Source of the DNA: Clostridia bacterium
Lineage (GTDB): Bacteria; Bacillota; Clostridia; Christensenellales; Aristaeellaceae
Length of the DNA: 64,000 nucleotides
Assembly: GCA_017516765.1 (NCBI GenBank)
Contig: JAFXBE010000025.1
Span: 1-64,000, forward strand
Direction of reading: 5' to 3'
The notes beneath the pieces were generated by a model. That model saw nothing but the letters and a program-made list of their open reading frames with translations. It ran no database searches and was not told where the DNA came from. Made by a program: the position numbers and the translations under genes. Positions 9,147 through 17,828 of this stretch are shown here, piece after piece; position 1 is the first letter of the stretch; the number at the start of each line of letters is the position of its first letter.

Positions 9147-9620
9147 ATGAAAAAGTTTTCTGTCCTCCTGCTCTCCCTCTTGGTTCTGTGCGTGCTTACC
9201 GGCTGCAACAATGCTCAGCCCGCCGCTCCTGCCGCTTCTACGCTGGAGATCCCCTTGGCTACCCTTGTCGCGGACATCGTGCCCGGCGCAAGCGAAATGG
9301 CTTCCCTTCCGCTGATGGATCTGGAAGACATTATCGGCATCTCCCCCGATGATTTCTCCGATGCCGTTTATCTTCAGTCTACCGCTCTGGAGGGCGGTGA
9401 AGCACTGGTTCTGCGCGCTGTAGACGACGAAGCTGCAAAGAGCATTGTCGAACTGCTGAACAACTATCTGCAGCGCCGTTGCGAAGAGACCCAGAACTAT
9501 GTACCCGAAGCCTATAAGCTGCTGAAGGATGCCAGTGTGCAGCGCAAGAACAACACCGTTGCGCTGATTGTGACCGAAAACGCCGCCGAGGTAACCAACA
9601 AACTGCTGGCAGGAGAATAA
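9147..9620 (+). CDS. DUF4358 lipoprotein
   Basis: A 157-aa predicted lipoprotein: hydrophobic leader followed by a lipobox-like LTGC, with Cys at about 20, then a Pro/Ala-rich linker. The rest matches DUF4358: the acidic LEDIIGISPDDF segment, 'LNNYLQRRCEETQNYVPEAYKLL' spacing and a final VALIVTENA strand. The function of DUF4358 is not established, but these proteins commonly sit beside MBOAT acyltransferases and DHHW proteins, as here. The next gene starts 1 base after its stop, indicating translational coupling. Confidence 0.8.
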   Translation: MKKFSVLLLSLLVLCVLTGCNNAQPAAPAASTLEIPLATLVADIVPGASEMASLPLMDLEDIIGISPDDFSDAVYLQSTALEGGEALVLRAVDDEAAKSIVELLNNYLQRRCEETQNYVPEAYKLLKDASVQRKNNTVALIVTENAAEVTNKLLAGE

Positions 9621-9621
9621 T

Positions 9622-10971
9622 ATGGTCTTTTCCTCTTTTACCTTTCTACTGTTATTTATGCCCTGCGTGATCCTGCTGTATTGGATCATGCCTGCAAAAG
9701 CAAGGATCCCGTTTTTATTTGCGGCATCCTTGCTGTTTTATGGATGGGGAAACCCTGCATGGCTGCTTCTGCTCGGCTACAGCCTGTTGCTGAACTGGGG
9801 CGGCGCACAGCTGATGATGCGCACGGGCAAACACAGAAAAGCCGTTTTCGTCATACTGATCATTCTGAATCTGCTGCCGCTCGCCGTCTTTAAGTACGCA
9901 GGTCTTCTACGCGATACATGGAACGGCTTATTGCCGTGGAAACTGCGTTTCGACGATTTACCGCTGCCCGCAGGCATATCGTTCTTCACCTTCCAGGCAA
10001 TGTCCTACCTCTTTGATGTGTACAGGGGCGAAGCAAGGCTGCAGAAGAACTTTATGACCTTTGGCGCTTATGTGACGCTGTTCCCCCAATTGGTTGCCGG
10101 ACCGATTGTTCGTTACATCGATCTGGAACAGCAGTTGATCGACCATCCCAAGCCTACTGCCGGTGAAATGCGCACCGGCTTACAGCGTTTTGCGGTTGGG
10201 CTTTGCAAAAAAGTTCTTCTGGCAGATGCCATGGGACGGTTGTGGAGCCAGATGAACGGCGATTTTGCTCAGGCAGGCGCATTGGGCGCATGGATCGGTC
10301 TGCTCGCCTTCTCTTTCCAAATCTTCTTCGACTTTTCCGGTTATTCCGATATGGCGATCGGTCTTGGGCATATGATGGGCTTCACCATGCCGGAAAACTT
10401 CGACCGGCCGTATCGTGCTCGCTCCCTGACTGATTTCTGGCGGCGTTGGCACATGACGCTGACAGACTGGTTCAAGGCATATGTGTATATCCCTCTCGGC
10501 GGAAGCAGAGTCGGCAAGGTCCGCAGAGATATCAATCTGCTTATTGTGTGGGCATTGACCGGTTTGTGGCATGGCGCAGGCTGGAACTTTGTGCTCTGGG
10601 GCCTTTATTTTGCTGTTCTGCTCATGCTGGAAAAACGTTTCCTGCTGAAAAACGAGCGGTGGGAAGCTGTACCCGGTGCGCTGCGCCAGGGATTCACCTT
10701 CCTGCTGGTCATGTTCGGCTGGGCTCTGTTTTCCGGTTTCGGCGGAGAGCTTGTTTCTGCGATGGTGGGCGTACATGGTTTTGCAACGGCGGAATCGCTT
10801 ACCGCCTGCGCTGCTTTCGCACCGCTTCTGCTGGTATGCGGCGCGATCAGTTTCCTGCCGGCACCAAAAAACTTTCCTCTCAAGCGCTTTGCCACGCCTT
10901 TGCTGATCCTTCTGTGCCTTGCCGCACTGGCAGCGCAGGGGTACGCACCCTTTGTTTATTTCCAGTTTTAA
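9622..10971 (+). CDS. MBOAT family membrane O-acyltransferase
   Basis: A 449-aa integral membrane protein with about 10-12 hydrophobic segments, AlgI/DltB-like. Family hallmarks are present: FFTFQAMSYLFDVYRG, LFPQLVAGPIVRY, DFSGYSDMAIG, the DFWRRWHMTLTDWF block with one conserved His, and GLWHGAGWNFVLWG with the second His. Such proteins pass acyl groups from inside the cell to an acceptor outside. With the adjoining DHHW and SGNH proteins it probably acetylates a wall polymer or exopolysaccharide. Start at 9622 follows AGGAG inside the end of the preceding gene. Confidence 0.92.
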   Translation: MVFSSFTFLLLFMPCVILLYWIMPAKARIPFLFAASLLFYGWGNPAWLLLLGYSLLLNWGGAQLMMRTGKHRKAVFVILIILNLLPLAVFKYAGLLRDTWNGLLPWKLRFDDLPLPAGISFFTFQAMSYLFDVYRGEARLQKNFMTFGAYVTLFPQLVAGPIVRYIDLEQQLIDHPKPTAGEMRTGLQRFAVGLCKKVLLADAMGRLWSQMNGDFAQAGALGAWIGLLAFSFQIFFDFSGYSDMAIGLGHMMGFTMPENFDRPYRARSLTDFWRRWHMTLTDWFKAYVYIPLGGSRVGKVRRDINLLIVWALTGLWHGAGWNFVLWGLYFAVLLMLEKRFLLKNERWEAVPGALRQGFTFLLVMFGWALFSGFGGELVSAMVGVHGFATAESLTACAAFAPLLLVCGAISFLPAPKNFPLKRFATPLLILLCLAALAAQGYAPFVYFQF

Positions 10972-10986
10972 GGAGGCGGAAACACC

Positions 10987-12099
10987 ATGAAGAAACTTTC
11001 GTTCCGTCTTCCGGACGGTATTGCGGTATTTCTGGGTCTGTTTCTGCTGCTCCTTGCAGGTCTGTTTGCTACCTTTTGGCCTCAGAAAGACTTTTCCGAC
11101 TCGGAACGCCGCTTTCTATCTTCGGCCCCCTCTTCCCCATCGCTGACCGACTGGCGTACCGACAAGGAGATCGAATCCTATCTCTCTGACAGGATCCCCT
11201 TCCGTCGGATCATGGTTGGGATCGACGCTGCTGCCAATGTCTTCACCGGAAGACGGACCCAGTTGGAATCCATTCCAGTCAGCGGCAGGTTTCTGGAAAA
11301 ACCGGTTGCGGGATCGGTCGGCATCCTGGAACGGCGTCTGAGCCAACTTACGACGGTCGCAGAATCGGCAGGAGCATCCCACCGGCTGATCGTTCCCACC
11401 GGACACGGCTACCTGATGAAGGATTCCCTGAATCCGCTGCTGCGTACCCTCTACGAGACAGAATCGCCGCTGTATGATGCTCTGAAGACGGATGCTGCCT
11501 ATGTACAGCTTGATGCATCATTTTCTGCCGATACCGCCTATTACGCTACCGACCACCACTGGACGCTGGACGGCGCCTATGCTGCTTATCGCGCATACTG
11601 CATGGCAGAAGAGATCGTTCCGCTGGAGCTGTCCGCTTTCCGGCTCAGCAGCTTTGATGGCTTTTACGGCACCACCTACAGCCGCTCGGGCTATCCTTTC
11701 GCCCAACCGGATACGTTGCATTGCGCCGAACCGGACGCGCCTGTCACACTGACGATTCTGGATGACAACTCGCAGCACACCAGCCTGATCTTTCCGGAAC
11801 ACGCCGAAACCTACGACGGTTATGCCGTCTATCTCGGCGGCAATCATGGTATGCTGGAGATCCTGAACCCGGCTGCCGAAGGCGGAACACTGCTGGTTTT
11901 CAAGGACTCCTTTGCCAACAGCCTGCTGCCCTTGCTCAGCGCACACTATCAAAGGATCGTTGCGATGGACGCCCGGTATTATTCCGGTAACTTTTCGGAT
12001 GCCGTTACTGCGGCAGGATCTGTTGATAGCGTTCTCTACGTCTATTCCATGGACAGTCTTCTGAACGATACCATGATCGCCCGCAAGATCAGTCGCTGA
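10987..12099 (+). CDS. DHHW-family protein, AlgJ/AlgX-like
   Basis: A 370-aa protein with one N-terminal membrane anchor or signal (about residues 8-30). It carries the eponymous YATDHHWTLDGAY motif near residue 190. A later KDSFANSLLPLL segment resembles the catalytic serine block of alginate acetylation proteins. These proteins are thought to accept acyl groups delivered by a partner MBOAT and transfer them to a polysaccharide. It lies 15 bases after the MBOAT gene with AAGGAGG before the start and is the last gene of the operon. Confidence 0.85.
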   Translation: MKKLSFRLPDGIAVFLGLFLLLLAGLFATFWPQKDFSDSERRFLSSAPSSPSLTDWRTDKEIESYLSDRIPFRRIMVGIDAAANVFTGRRTQLESIPVSGRFLEKPVAGSVGILERRLSQLTTVAESAGASHRLIVPTGHGYLMKDSLNPLLRTLYETESPLYDALKTDAAYVQLDASFSADTAYYATDHHWTLDGAYAAYRAYCMAEEIVPLELSAFRLSSFDGFYGTTYSRSGYPFAQPDTLHCAEPDAPVTLTILDDNSQHTSLIFPEHAETYDGYAVYLGGNHGMLEILNPAAEGGTLLVFKDSFANSLLPLLSAHYQRIVAMDARYYSGNFSDAVTAAGSVDSVLYVYSMDSLLNDTMIARKISR

Positions 12100-12120
12100 C
12101 AGATTGCCTTTCACAACACA

Positions 12121-12159
12121 AAGCAACCCCCGCACGGTCAAAGCGTGCGGGGGTTGCTT
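12121..12159. terminator. Bidirectional terminator
   Basis: A perfect 16-bp inverted repeat (12121-12136 with 12144-12159, 7-base loop) rich in G and C, followed by TT on the plus strand. It separates the convergent DHHW and 799-aa genes. Confidence 0.85.
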
Positions 12160-12166
12160 TTCGTGG

Positions 12167-14566
12167 TTATTGAATATTCAGAAGCTCCAGCGTTCTGGGC
12201 AGACCGCTCAGAAGACTGCGCAGGCTCTCGCCGCTGTCCTTGAAACGGATCATCGGTGCGATCCAGCAGCACACAGCAATATCGGCTGCGGCTACGAAAC
12301 CGCCGCGAACACGTCTCGTACCTATTTCCATAAAGCATCGCATATCTTCAAGCGTCACTTCGGGAACCGCCAGCTGCTGTTCCTTCAGGGCGTTTTTCAG
12401 GTTTCCAAACCACTTTTCCGCTTCCGAGAGCAAGGGGTGAACATCGTTCTTGATCTTACGGAAGGTATCGATAGAGGCAGGCTGTACGCTCTCCCACTCA
12501 TCATTGTGGTTGTAGGCGCTGCGGGAATGCTTGGGGGCATGGAATACAGGCATAAAGCTGGGGGTCTGGGTATAGGGCGTAGCCAGATAGATCGTTTTAT
12601 GCCCATACACCGTCATGCTGTCAGTGCCAAAGGGCTGAATGGTAACCGTGGGCGTCCGCAAACCGTTTTCCGGAAGCAGGCTGATCAGCTCTACGCTGCC
12701 CAATGCGTTCGTCGTGGCAGAAACACTCTGCAGACCAAAACTTTCAACCATCAGCTCAGCAAAACAGCGGGCATCGGTCTGGGTCTCGGCGCTAATGCAG
12801 AGACTATCGCTGACAGCGAACAGCGTCAGAAGCCCGACGGCCTCATCGTCGCTGATGGCGAAACCGTTGCTGTTCATGTGCTGACGGAGGTTTTCGGACA
12901 GCTCGGATACGTCGTAGTGCTTACCAACCACGGGCGAAAGCACTACGGTACTGTCTTTGGTACCGCTGATGCAGGTAACGTGGTTGACCATATATTCGCG
13001 TGTCTTATCCGCAACACTCTGGCTCAGGGTCTGGGAAGCAGCCTGCAATGCATCGCGGGTTTTTTCCAGCTTCGATACTTCTCTGCGAAGACGGTCGCTC
13101 TCTCCCCGCAGCTTTGCGGACAGGGATGCAAGTACCTTTTCGCGGTATTCCTTTTCATTCTCTTTGGCTGCATCCAGCTGCATAAGCAGATCCAAACGCT
13201 CCGCTTCGATATCGGCAAGCTGCTCCTGAGCGGCAATGGTCGCATTTGTGCTGATGCCGCGATTCCGGAAAGCATCAAGCATATCCTGCATGAAGCTCTC
13301 GTTTTCCAGCAATTCGCTCATAGCACGACGGCGCAGCGAACTGTTTTGCCAGACATATTCAAAATCCATCAGCAGGCGTTCGATGGGATTTTCCACCAGC
13401 TGATAAGCGGAATTTTCATCCTGAAACGCTCCCGATTGCAGCATGTGGCGTTCCACCACATGGGCAACAGCCTGCGGCTTACGCATGCTGCGGGTGATTT
13501 GACGGGCGTTCCGGTTCAGCGGCGTACCATTAAAATACGCAGTGGAAACAGGCTCGTCCTCTTCTTCCTGTGCAGGCATTTCTTCGGTAGAAAGGCGATT
13601 GGCGCCGCTGCTGAGGGGCTGTGCAAGTCTGGATATCTGCTGATCGAAGCTCAGATCCTGATCAAGGATCTCCAAACGTGCGCCGATGGGCAGTGAAACA
13701 TCCTCGCCTTCTGCGACCGTTGTCTCTGCAGGAACCAACTTCTCTGCTTCGGGCTGCCTGGCAGCAGTTTCAGGCTTGCGTTCCTTCTTGGCAGGGCGTT
13801 CCGGCTTAGTCTTGGGCATTTCTGCGGGCTGTTCGGCCTTAATGGCTTCAGGTGTAGCTTCCGCCACGGTATTCTCGGGAACCACGGGCATCTCTGCTGC
13901 TTCGGGAGCAGTATCGGTCTCTGCGGCTTTTTTCGCCTCATCGATATGCCCGCGATCCTTACGGCGCAAGGCATTGCGGCGTTGCCGCCAATTCATGAGG
14001 GCTTCGGGATTCCAATAAATACGTCTCTCGCCCAGAATCTCACACCGGAACTGATGCAGCAGGAAGCTGTCGTTGCCAAAGGGCTTAAGCTCATTGAGGG
14101 ATGCATCTTTGGCAGCCTCACGATCCACAGGGCCTACCAACAGCATACCGTTCTGAATGAGTACCTGTGCGGTAAGAGCAGCGGATGCATCCGCACCGGC
14201 CTGGACTACTTCGAAGCAAGCATCCGGTGAAAACTCGCAAATCACGTCGGAGTAGATCGCCTGCTGGTTACGTTCACCCTGTTCCGGTGCATAATTGCGG
14301 TTCTGGCGCACTTTGATCAGCTCGCGCCCATCGGATACAAGATTGATTGCACACAGACCGCCGATCTCGCGCATACGCTCCTTAAAGGTGCTCTGTTCGC
14401 GCTTGTCGGGCACAACACGGAGACTACCGTCGTCGGGAAAAAGCTCTTTGCTGCCAAGCAACATGCAGCCTTCGCGGGTACACAGCGGAAAAACACGGAA
14501 AATAACGCGCTGCTTGTTATCTTCTTCAACATAAGCCAATGTAACGGTCCCGTTCATTTCCTTCAT
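12167..14566 (-). CDS. Unrecognised 799-aa protein with coiled coil and degenerate AAA-like segment
   Basis: I do not recognise a named family. The N-terminal 210 residues look globular. Residues about 215-330 are low complexity, rich in Ala, Pro, Glu and Lys. Residues about 445-530 form a strong coiled coil. A folded C-terminal region follows. Near residues 580-612 the text 'VGLLTLFAVSDSLCISAETQTDARCFAELM' resembles the start of a McrB-like AAA domain, but the Walker A position reads AETQTDAR (from about residue 593) and lacks the Gly residues and the Lys. I infer a possible pseudo-ATPase; this is tentative. There is no signal peptide. It is monocistronic between convergent and divergent neighbours. 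No strong ribosome site precedes the chosen ATG. Confidence 0.55.
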   Translation of the reverse strand: MKEMNGTVTLAYVEEDNKQRVIFRVFPLCTREGCMLLGSKELFPDDGSLRVVPDKREQSTFKERMREIGGLCAINLVSDGRELIKVRQNRNYAPEQGERNQQAIYSDVICEFSPDACFEVVQAGADASAALTAQVLIQNGMLLVGPVDREAAKDASLNELKPFGNDSFLLHQFRCEILGERRIYWNPEALMNWRQRRNALRRKDRGHIDEAKKAAETDTAPEAAEMPVVPENTVAEATPEAIKAEQPAEMPKTKPERPAKKERKPETAARQPEAEKLVPAETTVAEGEDVSLPIGARLEILDQDLSFDQQISRLAQPLSSGANRLSTEEMPAQEEEDEPVSTAYFNGTPLNRNARQITRSMRKPQAVAHVVERHMLQSGAFQDENSAYQLVENPIERLLMDFEYVWQNSSLRRRAMSELLENESFMQDMLDAFRNRGISTNATIAAQEQLADIEAERLDLLMQLDAAKENEKEYREKVLASLSAKLRGESDRLRREVSKLEKTRDALQAASQTLSQSVADKTREYMVNHVTCISGTKDSTVVLSPVVGKHYDVSELSENLRQHMNSNGFAISDDEAVGLLTLFAVSDSLCISAETQTDARCFAELMVESFGLQSVSATTNALGSVELISLLPENGLRTPTVTIQPFGTDSMTVYGHKTIYLATPYTQTPSFMPVFHAPKHSRSAYNHNDEWESVQPASIDTFRKIKNDVHPLLSEAEKWFGNLKNALKEQQLAVPEVTLEDMRCFMEIGTRRVRGGFVAAADIAVCCWIAPMIRFKDSGESLRSLLSGLPRTLELLNIQ

Positions 14567-14744
14567 AATAAAAAATACCCCTTATATCGTTAATGTGTCC
14601 GCGACAAAAATGTGAATGAACCGTGAACACCGTTACAGTTTAATCTGGAAATTGGTTTTCGTCAATACTTTACGATATTTTCCGCAACTTTATCCCAAAA
14701 GAATGTATGCTGTTTTAGCAAATGTAAACTGTTTTCGGTTCATA

Positions 14745-14773
14745 TTGACTTCTTAATAAATTTGTAATATATT
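14745..14773 (+). promoter_or_regulatory. SigA-type promoter for the SH3/peptidoglycan-binding gene
   Basis: TTGACT (14745-14750), 17-base spacer, TATATT (14768-14773), in a 285-base AT-rich gap (14567-14851) that otherwise shows no gene. Confidence 0.65.
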
Positions 14774-14851
14774 ATTAATCGATGATACATACCTATGCTT
14801 TCCGTTTTTTCGGAAATGCTTGAAAGTTGGTAATTCAAGGAGGAAACGATC

Positions 14852-16222
14852 GTGCTTTTTGCTTCTAACGAATTGTCACACAATTGTTATCGCCGGGTGA
14901 TCGCCATCGGCCTGTGCCTCATCCTGCTGTTTTTGATGCTCGCACCCAAAACTGCCTTTGCCGCCGACAAAGGCGTAACCACCGCCCGTGTTGTGTTGCG
15001 TAAGTCTGCCAGCAAAACCGCCACGATCCTTCAAACCCTGCCCGACGACGAACCTGTTACCATTCTCGGTACCAGTGGCAGCTGGTATCGTATACGCTAT
15101 GGCAACTACACCGGCTATATCATGAAAAAGTATGTGAAAGTGACCAGCACTTCCACCACAACAGGGAGCAGCAACACTTCGTCATCCAGTAAGTCTGCCA
15201 AGATCAAGGCGCTGGGCACCGCTCCCGGCCCCATGCGCATCGGCGACAACAACAGTGATGTAAAGAAGCTGCAGCAAGCACTGAATATTCTCGGGTACTA
15301 CGACGGCAAGATCGACAGCGATTACGGCAAGGGCACCACGGCTGCCGTAAAGGCATACCAGAAAGATCACAAGCTGACCGCTGACGGTGTTGCCGGACGC
15401 AATACCGTCAAGAGTATTTTCGGATCCTGCGCATCAACTTCCAAAAATTCTGCGCTCAACGGCTCTTCCACCAAGAATACAGCCACAACTACCAAAACAA
15501 CGGCTACCACCAAGAAAACCACCAATTCCAAGTATAAAACGGTGGACAGCATCTCTGAGATCGGAACTGCTCCCTCCCCTACCAGAAAAGGCAGCAGCGG
15601 AACCAATGTGGTTAAGCTGCAGCAAGCGCTGGAGTGTCTCGGCTACTACACCGGAGCCATCGACGGTGATTACGGTGCGGGAACGGTTGCCGCCGTGAAG
15701 CGTTTCCAGAAGAACCGCGGCATGAATGCCGACGGTATTGCAGGCTCGGCTACGATCAGCATTCTGTTCGGCACAAGCAACAAATCCACCAAGACCACCG
15801 CAAAGAAGACCTATAAGACCGAAACGCTCAGTTGGTTTTCTGACAACGTGACCCGCGTGATCCCTAAGAATGCACGTTTTACCATTAAAGATGTCTATAC
15901 CGGCAAAACCTTTGAAGCCGTACGCTGGTCCGGCTACAATCACATCGATGCCGAACCCAGAACCGCTGCCGATACCAAAACCATGAAGAGCATCTACGGC
16001 GGCTCCTGGAGCTGGAGCAGACGTCCCATCCTGATTCTGTACAACGGGCATGTATACGCCGCTTCCATGAACGGTATGCCCCACGGCACCACCACCATCG
16101 CCAACAACAATTTTGCGGGTCATTTCTGTATCCATTTCAAGAACAGCAAGACCCACGAAACCAACCGGGTGGACGCCGCACATCAGAATGCTGTAAACCG
16201 TGCATCCCGCGCCACATGGTAA
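14852..16222 (+). CDS. Secreted SH3 and double peptidoglycan-binding protein
   Basis: A 456-aa exported protein. GTG start at 14852 with AAGGAGG at 14838-14844; signal peptide to about residue 41 (ending AFA-A). A bacterial SH3 domain (about 42-92) and two PG_binding_1 repeats (about 117-172 and 241-297) follow. The repeats share the LQQALxxLGYYxGxIDxDYG pattern and are joined by Ser/Thr/Lys-rich linkers. The C-terminal 150 residues form a distinct domain containing YNHIDAEPRTAAD, SMNGMPHGTTTI and GHFCIHFKNSKTH. That conserved-looking His/Cys set could be catalytic, in an L,D-transpeptidase-like or amidase-like way, but it is not a canonical YkuD motif. Likely a wall-binding hydrolase or remodelling factor. 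Confidence 0.75.
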   Translation: MLFASNELSHNCYRRVIAIGLCLILLFLMLAPKTAFAADKGVTTARVVLRKSASKTATILQTLPDDEPVTILGTSGSWYRIRYGNYTGYIMKKYVKVTSTSTTTGSSNTSSSSKSAKIKALGTAPGPMRIGDNNSDVKKLQQALNILGYYDGKIDSDYGKGTTAAVKAYQKDHKLTADGVAGRNTVKSIFGSCASTSKNSALNGSSTKNTATTTKTTATTKKTTNSKYKTVDSISEIGTAPSPTRKGSSGTNVVKLQQALECLGYYTGAIDGDYGAGTVAAVKRFQKNRGMNADGIAGSATISILFGTSNKSTKTTAKKTYKTETLSWFSDNVTRVIPKNARFTIKDVYTGKTFEAVRWSGYNHIDAEPRTAADTKTMKSIYGGSWSWSRRPILILYNGHVYAASMNGMPHGTTTIANNNFAGHFCIHFKNSKTHETNRVDAAHQNAVNRASRATW

Positions 16223-16260
16223 CAGGCTCAATTGTATCCAAAAGAAATACCGAAATATCC

Positions 16261-16289
16261 TTGACTTTCATTCCTTCCTTGCCTATAAT
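16261..16289 (+). promoter_or_regulatory. SigA-type promoter for the Tyr T-box operon
   Basis: TTGACT (16261-16266), 17-base spacer, TATAAT (16284-16289), placed directly before the T-box leader. Confidence 0.75.
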
Positions 16290-16295
16290 AAGCCC

Positions 16296-16565
16296 TACAA
16301 GCGATGACGGGAAAGAGTACCCGACAGGTACACGCCTGAAGAGAGCTTTCGGTTGGTGCAAGAAAGTGGCGGTACGTTGGCGAATACATCCCTGAGCCCG
16401 GCTGTGAAACAGCAGTAGCAGACCGACGGTGCGCCGTTTACAGCGCAGGCGATGTGATGGCATCGCGCAGAGGATATTCACCGCGAGGTGTTTATCAAAC
16501 GGAAGTGGTACCGCGACAGTTTTTCTGCCGCCTTCCCCTATTTTACGGGGAAGGCGGTTTTCTTT
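16296..16565 (+). ncRNA. T-box leader, tyrosine specific
   Basis: The conserved T-box parts occur in order: the stem I entry GATGACGGGAAAGAGTA, AGAGAGC, GGTTGGTG, the specifier loop GAATACATC, and the T-box proper TGGTACCGCG (16506-16515). An 11-bp terminator helix follows (16528-16538 with 16547-16557) with a T-rich run. The specifier codon is TAC (16385-16387), meaning tyrosine. The variable T-box base is U, which pairs with an A discriminator as expected for tRNA-Tyr. Uncharged tRNA-Tyr should block the terminator and turn on the aminotransferase and tyrS. The leader fills the 371-base gap before 16594. Confidence 0.93.
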
Positions 16566-16593
16566 TTCCCCGAATACAAAGGAGGTTATCCCC

Positions 16594-17784
16594 ATGATCC
16601 CTGAAGGCATCCAATTTGCGGAACGGTTCGACAAGGTTACTGGCAGCGCCATCCGCGAGATCTTCAAAGTACTGGGCAAGCCCGGTATGATCTCTTTCGC
16701 CGGCGGCAATCCCTCTCTCGCAGCCCTGCCCGATGAGGCGTGCGCTGCCATTGCACAGGAGGTTCTTGCTGCCGACGGAAAGCGCATTCTCCAGTACGGC
16801 GCAACGGAAGGCTATCCCCCCTTCGTGGAAAGCCTGAGCGCATACATTGAGAAGCAGTACGGCTTCGATCTGGAGCTGAACGGTGTGCTTCCCACCACCG
16901 GTTCCACCAGCTGCATGGATCTGATGCTGAAGGCCTTTATCAATCCCGGCGATGCCGTTCTGGTGGAAAGCCCCACCTTCCTTGGCAATATGCAGACGCT
17001 GAATCTGTATCAGGCCAATCTGATCCCTGTGGAAAGCGACGAAGGCGGCGTTATGCTGGAGCAGCTGGAGGAAGCGATCCAAAAGCACCACCCCAAGCTG
17101 TTCTACATTATTCCTTCGTTCCAGAACCCCTCCGGGCGCACGCTGGCAGCCGACCGCCGCAAAGCGATCTATGATCTGGCTGTCAAGTACGGCTTTATCA
17201 TCATGGAGGATGACCCCTACCGCGATCTTCGCTACACCGGCGAACATCTGCCCACCATTAAGAGCTACGATACCACCGGCCATGTGGTCTATATGGGCAG
17301 CTTCTCCAAGATCATCAGCCCCGGTCTTCGCGTCGGCTTCCTGGTGGCTCAGAAAGATATTCTGCGCAAGTGCACCATCGGCAAGCAGGGCACCGATCTG
17401 CACACCCCTAACCTGAACCAGGCGATCGTTGATCAATTCCTGCGCAAAGGCATGCTGGAACCCCACATCACCGCCATCATTCCCGGTTACAAGGAAAAGA
17501 TGGAGCTGATGCTGGAAGAACTGAAGAGCTTCCCCGAAGGCACGAAATATTTTGTGCCCGAAGGAGGCCTGTTCATCTGGGTGGAAATGCCCGAGACTTT
17601 CAATGCCACCGAAGCCTTTGCAGATACCGTCGAAGCCGGAGTAGCCTATGTACCCGGCACCCACTTCTATCCCTATGGCGGGCATCATAATACGCTTCGC
17701 CTCAACTTCTCCAATTCCACTCCGGAACAGATCCGGGAAGGCATGGCAAAGCTGCGCAGGCTTTTTGAAGAGAAGATGGCGTAA
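16594..17784 (+). CDS. PLP-dependent class I/II aminotransferase (probably aromatic)
   Basis: A 396-aa fold-type I aminotransferase similar to the alpha-aminoadipate/kynurenine and aromatic aminotransferase group. [15 protein letters not shown] carries the PLP Lys (about 239), and [13 protein letters not shown] and [10 protein letters not shown] bind the cofactor. ATG 16594 follows GGAGG at 16581-16585; an in-frame upstream extension would run into the T-box and is rejected. Control by a tyrosine T-box and co-transcription with tyrS suggest it makes tyrosine, and perhaps phenylalanine, from the keto acid. Substrate specificity is inferred from context only. Confidence 0.88.
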   Translation: MIPEGIQFAERFDKVTGSAIREIFKVLGKPGMISFAGGNPSLAALPDEACAAIAQEVLAADGKRILQYGATEGYPPFVESLSAYIEKQYGFDLELNGVLPTTGSTSCMDLMLKAFINPGDAVLVESPTFLGNMQTLNLYQANLIPVESDEGGVMLEQLEEAIQKHHPKLFYIIPSFQNPSGRTLAADRRKAIYDLAVKYGFIIMEDDPYRDLRYTGEHLPTIKSYDTTGHVVYMGSFSKIISPGLRVGFLVAQKDILRKCTIGKQGTDLHTPNLNQAIVDQFLRKGMLEPHITAIIPGYKEKMELMLEELKSFPEGTKYFVPEGGLFIWVEMPETFNATEAFADTVEAGVAYVPGTHFYPYGGHHNTLRLNFSNSTPEQIREGMAKLRRLFEEKMA

Positions 17785-17828
17785 AGATATCAACAACCTG
17801 CAATATAAAAGATAAAGGAGAAATCACA

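Noticed and set aside
16429-16593. N-terminal extension of the aminotransferase
   Set aside because: The extra 55 codons lie within the T-box and its terminator helix; GGAGG before 16594 fixes the start.
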